A stretch of DNA of 64,000 bases from Acephala macrosclerotiorum. Taxonomy: Eukaryota; Ascomycota; Leotiomycetes; Helotiales; Mollisiaceae. Positions 54,701 through 64,000 of the stretch are shown here, in pieces. A program made the translations under genes and the position numbers. Where the stretch lies: contig MU119254.1 in assembly GCA_014904845.1 (NCBI GenBank), positions 124,001-188,000 of the forward strand, given 5' to 3'. Each line of letters starts with the position of its first letter. Position 1 is the stretch's first letter. A model generated the notes under the pieces. The model was not told the origin of the DNA, made no database searches, and worked only from the letters and a program-made list of their open reading frames with translations.

Positions 54701-57700
54701 TGTTTTAACACGACAGCCTGAAAGCGAAAAGTCACAACGTCTTACCTAGGCACGTTAAATTCTCCGACTTGACTCTTTCATGCTCGGTCTAACATAGTTG
54801 ACTTTGGCATCCTATCAACCAGCCAATCATACTCTCAGACATACACTAGAATAAGACGTTCCCGTTCCCGAGCGCGCTCGCCTTAAACTTGTCTTGCTTC
54901 AGGAAAGAACATGACCGCAACCATCCATGCTCCCCTGAACAACTGAAAACAGAAGTTCATTCATCCACGTCTTCCGCCCCGCGGCAATATCATCGACCTC
55001 AGCCGCACAACCCCACCATCATACAAATCTCTCAGCCTCGCACATCAGCTGTGGCTGTGCGCTTCCAACCAGCTGAACCATCACGATATATTTGCCACCG
55101 CTACTGCGCATCATTAGCCTATCACGTCTCTGCAAGATGAAAAATTCTACGCGAGACAGGGATGTGCCAACGTATTGCAGCCCTCCAGCGCCAAAAGTTG
55201 TTGTGTGTACAGACCAACTGTTCTTGGTTCCTAGCAATTATAGGTCTCAGGAGCTGGACCTTAGTGTGCTATTGCATCTCAAGATGAATCCGAAATGGTG
55301 CAAAGGAAGAGGGAAGGGAAGAGATTGATTGGGAATTGAGAGAGTGGCGGCTTTTGTGTGTGTGACGTCGCTTAGCATCGAAAAAGCAAATAGGGGCACG
55401 GAGGCGAAATCTTACAACGGCTCGCTAAGGTCTGCAAGGGTTGAAAGGGGTTCAGCTGTGATGGGATGTGTTGCTTGCGAAGATGAGGTTGATATTGGTG
55501 CTTGAGTCCGAGATGAAGCGATGATCATCTGGTGAGGTGATTGTGTTGTGCTCTTGTGCACACAGGTTCAGGAGGAAAAGTGGACGGAAGCGATGTGTTG
55601 CTGGAGCCAATGAATGGTGAACACAGCCATTCAAGAAATGTGATGACAAGAAGAACGGTGTGAGTGATAGATTGAGGAATTCTTAGGAAGCCATTGGGAC
55701 ATCGAGGTGCTGAAGATCAGCGGACCGTTGCCTCCGGACTCATCCGCACCCCGGAAGGCTCAATTGGTGAGGTTGAGAAATTACTGAAAGGTACCGGGGC
55801 AATGGCGTATGGAATTATATCGTACTGGACCAATGCTAATTCAACGCTAACTTAGCACACGCCGGCTACCCATGCTTTTGGCATTTAGTGCATTGGAAAT
55901 GTATCTCCTCACCAGACGCCTTTCGCTGTTGGGAGGGCCTTGCTACTCTTGCATGAGGAGCTCCTTCAACAAATCTGACTTTGAAGAATAACTGGCCATG
56001 AGTAGAAACTACTTCACCGACAATAAGCGCTGTCCTGCATACGGTATGCAAGATACTCCTTCCGGACGAGCGATCAACTAGGACCAACAACCAAAGAGAT
56101 TTCGGGAACGAGAACCCAAAGAGTCAGTAAAACTCTGACTTGATCTTGGACATCAATTCCTGTCGGTTCTGTTCCAGTAGTCACAGCATGACTCTTATTC
56201 ATGTATGCATGATCTACGATGCTAACGTGTTCTCTTCTCCGTGGACCTTCGCTGATGAGGCGTGAAACGACAACACAACAGCACATCGTCCCTTTGGCAT
56301 CAGGACATTCATATGCAGCAACAGCTGTCATACCAGTGCAAGCTCAAATTACCTCCGTTAAATCGCATGTGCAGAACTATCCAGTACGTACCACCGATAG
56401 AGCAAGGTTGCAGATTGAGAGTGAGCGAAGGGTTCAGCCGCCCGCAGACGCTGAGCCCGTTCTCTCGAGCATAGCAGTCCATCTGCAAGGGTAATTTCCA
56501 AGCAATTGAGTTGTCGGCTAAAGCCTAAACATGATATTGCAGGTATTCTCGCTTCCTGGCTGGAAAATCCTGAAGTTGTCGACCTAGATCTGTCGGTCGA
56601 TCTCACAAACCACGTCAACACCTCTTGGGAATGAGACTGGCAGATTGGAAGGGCATTCTTTGGGCTGTCTGGATTTATATTTAAGGTATGCGCCTTCTGT
56701 TTTGCTAGAAGTGGCGCCTGTGGTGTATCCAGAATCTGCTCCTCGTTGTCTTAAAGCTATCGCTGCCAGTGCCAGCCCCTCATCATGGAGTAGTATTTTG
56801 TTTACACATATGCTTACACATTCTCTCACAGACGCACGGTAACAAATCCAAGGCAAGGACAGTAAGCCAGCCTCTAGCTTCGGATACCTGCCTGGAATCC
56901 CAATTGCTGAACGCTCATTGTCTCCCGAGAGAAAACAACTACGATTCCCTCCATACTCTACTCGACCTTTCTACACCCTATTCTATCCCAAGGCCATGCA
57001 ATTACCCTCGGTCTTGGATAGCACAGTCCTCTCTTCTGATAGAGCCTTACTATATCAAAGTTGCAGGCGATCTTCGCATTATAGCGACCCAGAAACGTCG
57101 CCCAAAGTTATCATTCACAGGCAGTGAGTGGCGAATAGCCGGTTAAGGATCGGACATTAGGAACAGTACTCACGCAAGTTGCGCAACACCAACAGACTTG
57201 ATAGACTTGTTTTTGTTGAAAAGGGATCTGGGTCACTGCAATAAGATCTCGACCACCGCTTGCAAAGTCGTATTTCGAAAAAATCCACCTAGGCTTCAGC
57301 CCCACACACTTCTTCATAAACACGTTGTGTACCACTCAACTTTCCCAATCCTCCACTTTGCCTTATACGTCTCCAACAAGCTGATATTCTCTCTCTCGTG
57401 CTTTGGCGAATAGGCTGCTCGCGAAAAAAACCATGGGGGAATTAAAGTTCCGCCCCATGGGTGCCCCGTGCGCAGCCTACTGGCGAAAGGAAGACGCAAC
57501 TCCATCTCCCCCGCTTTTTACCGTCATGCTTCAAGCAGTACCTCGTCGCTTGTCAGTGAAGCTCCATGGATGCCTCGACGTTGAAGCCGTCCTCTGTGTT
57601 CTTTTCATGGTGAAGAACGAGGTAACCTTACATGCATCTGCAGTTGTTGACCAAGTCTCAGTCTAGCCCGATTTTAGATGCTCTTCGGTGATGTGGATCA

Positions 57701-58023
57701 GGTAGCCGTAGCAGTAAAATGCGTACAACGTCTTGCGCCCTGTGGCGATTGAGATTACGGATTGAGTGAAATAGTAATGAAACAGAATAGACAACCTTGT
57801 AGAAGTTACAATCGCTTGATTTCGCAACCTATTGTGACATCTGCGAAGGTGATTCCGAATATTCGTTTTGAACAAGGCTCCTTCCGAGCCTAACCGAGGT
57901 CATGATTTGTTCGTGACTAGGCTGTTGTGCTGCGCAACGGATTCTATAACGTACAATATGCTAGCTATTGTATCTTTCCCTGTGAATCATTAGAGCTTTG
58001 TGTAGAAGATTCGAGAAAACTAG
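51727..58023. other. 6.3-kb region without a supportable gene
   Basis: Both strands show only short open stretches, most without ATG starts, codon bias or recognisable motifs; the longest is a 180-codon minus-strand frame at 52054-52596. Composition is ordinary, with CT-rich parts around 53600-54900. It could hold a long promoter or 5' leader for the gene at 50930-51726, noncoding RNA or very old repeat DNA. Confidence 0.35.
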
Positions 58024-58488
58024 ATGCGTATACTTACTTTTAGACTCATTTTGATCTACAGCCTTAATACTACTGAGGCTGTTAAGCCAGGACCACAGCA
58101 TTTTAACAAGTTCGCGGTCTCCACGCTCATACATTCGCTAGAGCGCTGTGAAGATGTTGGTACCAAAGTCATGATTGTTGAGGACTATGGAATGTTGAAT
58201 TGCTTCAAGCTCCCATATTCAAAAACTTTTTGGGACTCAATAGATCCTAGAATAGACATTGAAGGGAAAGATACCATTCCAGAAGTCTTCTTTCTCGATT
58301 GGAATCAAGACCTTGATCAACGTATTGTATCTTGTTTGAATGAAAGGCTCATAGCTATGCATGACTTTTCGTTGATGTTACGATCTGTCACTCCAGTATT
58401 ATTACTCAGCTCAAATCTCGAAAATCAAGTGGGAGCTTGCGTCCGTTGTAGACAATCATCAGGCTTCAGTGATTGGATCTCTTTATAG
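58024..58488 (+). CDS. Hypothetical protein
   Basis: 154 residues with an ATG start and a hydrophobic first stretch (MRILTFRLILIYSLN) that could be a weak signal peptide. Segments such as GTKVMIVEDYGMLNCFKLPY and TIPEVFFLDWNQDLDQRIVS look protein-like. It ends before a small Cys/His-rich ORF 190 bp downstream on the same strand, and the two could be exons of one gene, though I see no convincing splice pair. The family is not recognised. Confidence 0.35.
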   Translation: MRILTFRLILIYSLNTTEAVKPGPQHFNKFAVSTLIHSLERCEDVGTKVMIVEDYGMLNCFKLPYSKTFWDSIDPRIDIEGKDTIPEVFFLDWNQDLDQRIVSCLNERLIAMHDFSLMLRSVTPVLLLSSNLENQVGACVRCRQSSGFSDWISL

Positions 58489-58676
58489 AGCCGTCTATAA
58501 GATATCCCATGATCTCTTCAGTTCTTGCATATCACCTTCCTTACACAAGCCTCAAAGAAATTTATCTCGACTCTCAAGACCTTAACCACCACCAGAATCC
58601 TTCAAAAACAGAAGCTGAATCTTTAGGGATTACTCACTAAATATATTATCAAAACTTTGATCCCTTATTTAGCAAC

Positions 58677-58853
58677 ATGCACTTTCACACCTTTGACAAC
58701 AGCCATTTTGTGGATCAATACATAGTAATGCTCTGCTGTGTCTGTGGACATCCAACCAGAGCTCAACCGAGCAAATGGGATACGAGGTGCCACATCACTA
58801 CATGTCTCCATGAGGCATGTATTGATTGCAAGTGGGGTGATACGTTGAAGTAA
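58677..58853 (+). CDS. 58-residue Cys/His-rich putative zinc-binding protein
   Basis: ATG at 58677, stop TAA at 58851-58853. The sequence has LCCVCGHP, then RCHITTCLHEACIDCKW: a Cx2C pair followed by C, C, H, C and C with CxHx2Cx2C spacing, which is RING- or knuckle-like. Fungi encode many short proteins of this kind with a C-terminal zinc-binding cluster. No experimental role can be assigned. It is short, so chance cannot be excluded, but seven Cys and three of its His in 35 residues is striking. Confidence 0.45.
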   Translation: MHFHTFDNSHFVDQYIVMLCCVCGHPTRAQPSKWDTRCHITTCLHEACIDCKWGDTLK

Positions 58854-59215
58854 GAAAGCACTTATAAAATACACTTATAAGCTGCTCGTTGGTTATAGGT
58901 GATGAGAAGGGTCTATCGGATCGTCCTCGGACTTTTGGTAACATCTGGAATCTGGCATGGTATTCTTGTTGGTTTTCTATGTTTTTAGTGTTATTCTGAA
59001 AGTAACACAGCCGAATGAAGCTTTAGGAACCTTGAAACATGTTCGCGCCTGTGATTGTGACATGCTGGAAACCTTCTGTAAGCGATGGTCTTCATTTCAG
59101 CTAAACATCAGAGCCATCTAATTTTCTCAAGAGCGATGTCGGGACGCCTCAAGGACACTGCACATCCGACTCGCAATCGAATCGAGTGGGGTATTCGTAT
59201 ATGATTTTCAGATGT
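58854..59215. other. Intergenic region
   Basis: No gene seen. Confidence 0.3.
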
Positions 59216-59981
59216 CTATGTTGTGTAAGATATGAATAACGGAAGTGTGTTGTCCATCAACAAAATCAGCCCCTCTTCATCAGTCAATTTTCTTCCAAGT
59301 GCGGCCTTTGCCAATGTTTGGTGAATCTTGTTCCTAATTTGGTGCACCTTGCGTAACACTTGTTCGCTATTCATAAGATGGCCAGTTGCATCCCCGAAGC
59401 CTCGGATTGATTCCTCCTGCATCTTCATTATTACCTGAAACTTGGATGAAATGAAAAAGACAAGCGCGGTTAAGACCGCAAGATAATTCAGAGGATTCAA
59501 CGCGGACCCTCCCCAATGACTGCCGATGCAGTAGATCGCCCACTCTTCCAGTAATACTTTCGCTTCGGCAGGTGGCACCTCTGAGATGAGCTCAAGAAAT
59601 GCTGCGTTCGACCCTAACGTAGTGGGATGGTAACCTTCGTGATCGCCGTGATAGGTAAGTGTCTTTGTACTTTTGATCAAAGAGCCGATTTTTCACGCCA
59701 GACTCGACGGACCCCAGAGGAACTCCTCTCGCAATCCCGCTGCGAGGACGTCGAATATTACTGTTGCCATTAAGAATTGATTGAAGACCAGAGCGCTGTG
59801 TATCAAATATTTTATGAAGCTTGCAGGATATAAGGATGGTCAGAAGGTAGTCAGCCAGTCTTGGGAAAACTTGAGGTAACCTGTCAGCAGGGGCAATCAG
59901 GCACCCCGCGAAACTAAAAGAGCAAATGATTAACAGAGAAGTAAGATGGAAATGAAACAATGAATATGAGAGCCATACCAT
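59216..59981 (-). CDS. Hypothetical membrane protein in two overlapping frames
   Basis: An upstream frame starts with ATG at 59981 (a hydrophobic N-terminus ending about CSFSFAG, then ADRLPQVFPRLADYLLTILI). It overlaps a second frame, without ATG, running to the stop at 59216 and containing a transmembrane segment (LNYLAVLTALVFFIS) and a charged helix (KIHQTLAKAALGRKLTDEEG). A switch of frame near 59650-59680 joins them. No clear intron borders were found, so this is either a frameshifted gene or one with an unusual intron. The family is unknown. Confidence 0.35.
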
Positions 59982-60089
59982 AGATTGCTAAAACATAAGT
60001 GCTAACTATCCAGTACAATACATAATTTATTGAGGACAAAGCTCAAGGACAAAGACAGATAAATGCAGCACGTGACTCAGACTTGATCC

Positions 60090-61847
60090 CTAGAGCCAAC
60101 ACAAAACGCCCAAACTTTCCCCGACACCCCGAACATTAAGGAGATAGGGACCCATATCATCGGTCTTAGGATCTTCGCCGGCGAATTTTTCTTGAATCGA
60201 CTCGTCACTATTAACACGTTGAACATGATTCACAGGTGTCTGTGGTGGAATCATCTCTGTTCCTTGCGTGTCTGGTGTCCATTCCAAATAATCTCGTCTG
60301 CTCTCGACGTAGTCGTATGCGAATTCTTCAAGCTGGTCATCGTCCATACCCAACATCTCTGCTTCTTCAGTTGCTCTCAAGTTCAGCCCCGGTATCAGGT
60401 TGATCAGCCCTGCAATTCCGGTCGAGACCACGAAGGAGTATGCCGCACACACTACCACGTATGCGACCTGAATATACAGTTGCTTATAGTTGTGGTTGAG
60501 CCAACCTCCATTAATGATGCCAGTCGACACACCATCAAGACCAATGATGTAGTCCGCAGCGAACAATCCATTGAAGATGAGTCCGACTATACCCGCGATA
60601 CCATGCTGAGTGAAATTGTCCATACTATCATCGATGTTGATCCAGAACTTGATCTTCGTGCCGAAGTTAGAGGCGATACCGACGACGACGCCGAGAACTA
60701 TGCTGGCCCAAGGTGGGATGAGACCAGAGGTTGGAGTGGCTGCAACTAGACCCGAGATACAACCCGAACACTTAAAGAATATTAGCTCGACCTATTAGAT
60801 TTCTCTTAGCACACGACTTACCCAGCCCACCATAGACCACCTCCTTGCTAGCCTGTAGTCCAGCAGACACCAGGTGATTGACGCCATCATAGCTGTGAGA
60901 CAAGAATTCCAGCAAGCCATCACAGCCCTGAGATTCGCACCAAAAGCACTTCCACCGTTGAATCCAAGCCATCCAAACCAGAGTATCATCGTGCCTAGTG
61001 CGACAAGGGAGACATTGTGGGGTCTGAAGTTGAGCATCATTTTTGATTGACGCTTTCCAAGCATCATGCTGTATGCCAAAGCGGAGAGACCTGAGCAGAT
61101 CTCGACTGGTCCGCCTTGTACTTGTTAGCACTTGCTCTGAAGGGAAGAGTGGAGATGAATACCTCCGGCATAGTCCAGGACACCAAACTTGAAAGCCCAT
61201 CCGTTGATATTCCATGTCCAATATGCGATGGGACAGTACACGATGGTGGCCCAACAGAATATGAAAACCATCATAGGGATCAAGCGACCTCGTTCAGCAA
61301 TGGCACCCGTCACAATAGCTCCTGTTATGGCACAGAATTGCATCTAGGAGACTTATCAGCTAGATCCACTACCTCCCCTTCTCACCTATCAAAGCATACC
61401 TGATAGAAAGCATACAACAGTTCCGGTACGAGCGGGCTCCCCGGTGACGGCTCCCCAAGCGTATGTCTCAACCCAATATGTTCCAGATTGCCAATGAAAC
61501 CAGAAGTCCCGCTCGACGAAAAAGCAAGAGAGTATCCCCAGAGGTACCACTGTATTGTTACAACGGAGAATGAGGTCATCACGGCCCAGATCATCGAAAG
61601 CGCAGACCTTCTGCGCACGAGTCCGGAAAAGAGGAAGCCGAGGCCGGGTGTCATCACAAGTACCATGCAGGAGCAGATGATGATGTAGGCCTGATCTCCA
61701 GATTGGTACCATTGATTGAGGTTGATTTTGGCTGCTGCTTGTTAGACTTCGCACGGGATTTGCTTCAAGGTCCTACGTACCGGAATCCCCGCCATCTGGC
61801 AGCGAGCCATTGAAGAGCGCTGGCGCTCCCACGTACCCGTACGACAT
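60090..61847 (-). CDS. Ammonium transporter, Mep/AMT family (Mep1/3-type pore)
   Basis: Plasma-membrane ammonium carrier with 11 helices. Exons are 61781-61847, 61400-61734, 61163-61343, 60822-61114 and 60090-60770; phases agree and give 518 residues. Motifs: MVLVMTPGLGFLFSGLV in helix 1, GAIAERGRLIPMM, NINGWAFKFGVLDYAGG, ILWFGWLGFNGGSAFGANLRA, SGLVAATPTSGLIPPWAS and FTQHGIAGIVG. At the first site of the twin-His pore this protein has Glu (GGPVEICSG where many AMTs have PVH), as in yeast Mep1 and Mep3, while the second His (QHGIAG) is kept. The cytosolic tail of about 100 residues is acidic. Such genes are usually under nitrogen control, but I did not identify GATA sites with confidence. Confidence 0.93.
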
Positions 61848-62170
61848 CTTCAATCTCAAGTATCGTAATATTGCTGAAGCTGACGTCTAGTGATATTTTG
61901 TTTCTTGACGTCGAGTAATACACACTTTCAGATCAACATCACGGACGAGCTCCGAGAGCGATATATACTCTCAGTTGGGCTCCCACATCGGTGGCGATTC
62001 CAAAGCTTCAAACATAACTACGCTCGAAGCTAGACAGAAGCACACGATTCCAAGCTTTCGCCGAGCGCGCTGTCCCTGTTGATCAGTATATCGGACCGTC
62101 ATAAGACTCGAAACGCCAAGGACCCTACGAAAGCAGTGCTCCAGACTTTCACTCCAGACTTTTTGAAGAA
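61848..62170. other. Upstream region of the ammonium transporter
   Basis: No gene; holds the transporter promoter and 5' leader. Confidence 0.4.
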
Positions 62171-62530
62171 CTAACCGTAAAGCTTGAAAATATTTACTAT
62201 AAGCCTTTGCAAAAGTTTTATGACTTTTATAAAGCCTTTGAAACTACGTAAAGGGGGTAAATAAGGTTTTATATGCTTTTGTAGAGGTTAAAAACAAGGG
62301 TTTTATAGCTTTATAAAGGCTTTAAAACTATGTAAAGAGGGTAAATAAGCTTTCGTATACTCTTGTAAAAGCTGAAATTAAAAGTTATAATCACCCGAGA
62401 AGATTTTAAATACTTGTAAAAGTTAAAAAAAATAAAAGTTAAAATTACCCGAGAAGATTTTGAACACTTGTAAAGGTTAAAACTAAAGATTAAAGTTATT
62501 CGAAAAGATTTCGAATGTTTGTAAAGGCCC
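62171..62530. repeat. AT-rich degenerate tandem repeats
   Basis: Two copies of an about 83-bp unit start near 62229 and 62312 (ACTA.GTAAAG.GGGTAAATAAG). Three copies of an about 54-bp unit follow, anchored by acccgagaagattt at 62393 and 62447 and by attcgaaaagattt near 62498. Differences between copies are mostly C/T and G/A, as RIP would leave. Poly-T and poly-A runs follow to about 62660. Confidence 0.6.
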
Positions 62531-62740
62531 TTATTTTTCGGAATATTTTCGGGATACTTCGGGCCGATTAAAGAAAAAAATTGCTAAGCGTGCTTTAAAC
62601 GTGCTTTTAAGTTTATTTTTTTTTTATTTTTTTTTTTGAACGTTAACATTAAAAAAAATACGAGGATAAAAAGAATTATTTTAAAATCAAAAGTTTAGTT
62701 TGAATAAGTCCTTGTGCATGGGCATAATAAGCGTGGGCGG

Positions 62741-62930
62741 GTGTGCAAGCACAGACAGGAGAAGAAAGACTCAAAGGATTAAAAGCTTTTTAAGAAATGA
62801 GGGGCAAATTTTTAGCTTGCTATGCTGCGCCGAGCCTCAAATTGGCCCCCCTACTCTCATTCTTAGCGCGCCCCAGTCGCAAATGAGAGCACTTAATAAG
62901 AGGCCCTCTTTACCTGTCTGTGCTCTCACC
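62741..62930. mobile_element. Possible MITE-like element with terminal inverted repeats
   Basis: The left arm at 62741-62765 (gtgtgcaAGCACAGACAGG...) pairs with the right arm at about 62909-62930, whose reverse complement begins gtgagAGCACAGACAGG; 12 bases of the core are identical and the flanks partly match. The element would be about 190 bp with no coding capacity. No target-site duplication could be established. Confidence 0.35.
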
Positions 62931-64000
62931 TATTTTTTTGCGTAAAAGTCTGGAGCATGCTTTCTCAAAGGTAACTGGATGAAAATATGATGACTGGAAG
63001 GAAGAACCAACACAAAAGTCTTTCTAGATGCGGGAGTGCACATAATGATATGCAGAAAAATGGAATGAATTTTTTAGCGGAGAGGTGTGAGTGGTAGAAA
63101 AGTTTGTTATCTCGACTGAGCATGCTTGCTGTGCTACCCAGCAGAGGCAAAGAAAGCCTGACTGAGCCCGACCACTTGGATATTGCGCATGAATGGTCCA
63201 CAGACTGAAACCGAGGCTCTATATTTGAGGTACCAATAACCTCCTTTCGGTTGATGGGATTGTGATGAGAGAAGATTTTCCACCTACGTTACTTGAAACG
63301 TGGGATGGCGGCTTCTTTCGAAGGAATTCAAGGTTTCTCGATTCTGGATCTCCCGGAGGGAGCTTCCATTGAAACAAGGATACCTAAGACATTGTGAAGA
63401 CAGCTCCAATGGTCTCGTGAGGATCTGTTCATACGTCCGCTACGTACTCAGAGCCATGGATCAACACGACATCTGATCTTCCCGCTGCGGCGGCCCGCTA
63501 GGGTCTTATAACTGTTTCAGACGTCTCACCATTCGTACTCTACCAGCAATATATAATTCTCCAAGGAGGTTCCTGGTTGTTCGAAAGCTGAGAGCTGCTA
63601 AAATCGAAGAATAAGCAAAGCTTATCTCGACGTCGTGTCAGCCAATGGGAGAATCTATTCCTGTTCTGGTATGGGATAAGGACGTAATGAGGTTTGCTGA
63701 TGCATAACTTTGGATTTCGGATCGAGGTGAGGAAGGCAATGGGAGAAGAATCTGCATGGAAGTGTTAAGGGGTGTAGAAAATGTGATTGGATCGCTGTGT
63801 AAATGAGGGGGATTCAGGGGCAACACCCGACGCCAAGACCCAAGGAGAAACGAGTTGATTTTCCAAGGACGAGATACATCCTTCATTCCAACATCCTATT
63901 CGCGCACGAAGAATTCCCTCCTGCGTCATCATTTTGATTCGAGATAGTTCTTGCTAGCGCAGACGGGATGGTATTCGGCACACCTGAGAAGGAGCCTTCA
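62931..64000. other. Right-edge intergenic region
   Basis: No gene supported; only short open stretches without recognisable features. Confidence 0.35.

Noticed and set aside
20000..62000. Biosynthetic gene cluster
   Set aside because: No polyketide synthase, peptide synthetase, terpene cyclase or cluster regulator is present; the transporters and enzymes are unrelated.

Overview
The window is nuclear DNA of a filamentous ascomycete (Pezizomycotina). The reasons are short introns of about 41-173 nt with fungal donor, branch and acceptor signals, fungal forms of Mediator subunits, and families typical of these fungi (tannase, BTB, 2EXR-like, DUF7908-like, SulP, MFS sugar transporter, Mep). 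A placement in Leotiomycetes is a guess. No tRNA, rRNA, CRISPR array or phage-like element was found.

Layout. (a) 1-14172, minus strand: one giant secreted Ser/Thr-rich protein gene that starts at 14172 with a signal peptide and a 45-nt intron, then stays open for 14 kb and runs off the left edge (at least 4,708 residues). The acidic ORFs on the plus strand are its shadow. (b) 15.4-19.8 kb: MED19 and NOP4 diverge from a shared 0.8-kb promoter region. (c) 20-24 kb: small unknown genes and an AT-rich tract. (d) 24-42 kb: a block of broken genes. It holds a tannase with two frameshifts, an unknown gene split by a 17-bp duplication, a BTB gene with a frameshift and a stop, a SulP anion transporter with four stops and a frameshift, a 2EXR-like relic and several fragments. 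Many stops look like C-to-T changes, several in the CpA context of repeat-induced point mutation (RIP). An intact five-exon succinate dehydrogenase flavoprotein gene with unusual substitutions sits inside this block. (e) 42.7-51.7 kb: a small membrane protein, an intact MFS sugar transporter, MED5/NUT1 and a conserved unknown gene. (f) 51.7-58 kb: about 6.3 kb without a supportable gene. (g) 58-62 kb: small unknown genes, including a 58-residue Cys/His-rich ORF, and an intact Mep1/3-type ammonium transporter. (h) 62.1-64 kb: AT-rich decayed tandem repeats and a possible short inverted-repeat element.

The genes do not form one pathway or a metabolite cluster. Two conserved nuclear loci (MED19/NOP4 and MED5) flank an accessory block of decayed and transport genes. 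The strongest items are the giant minus-strand gene, the RIP-like SulP pseudogene, and the intact but divergent SDH1 among pseudogenes.
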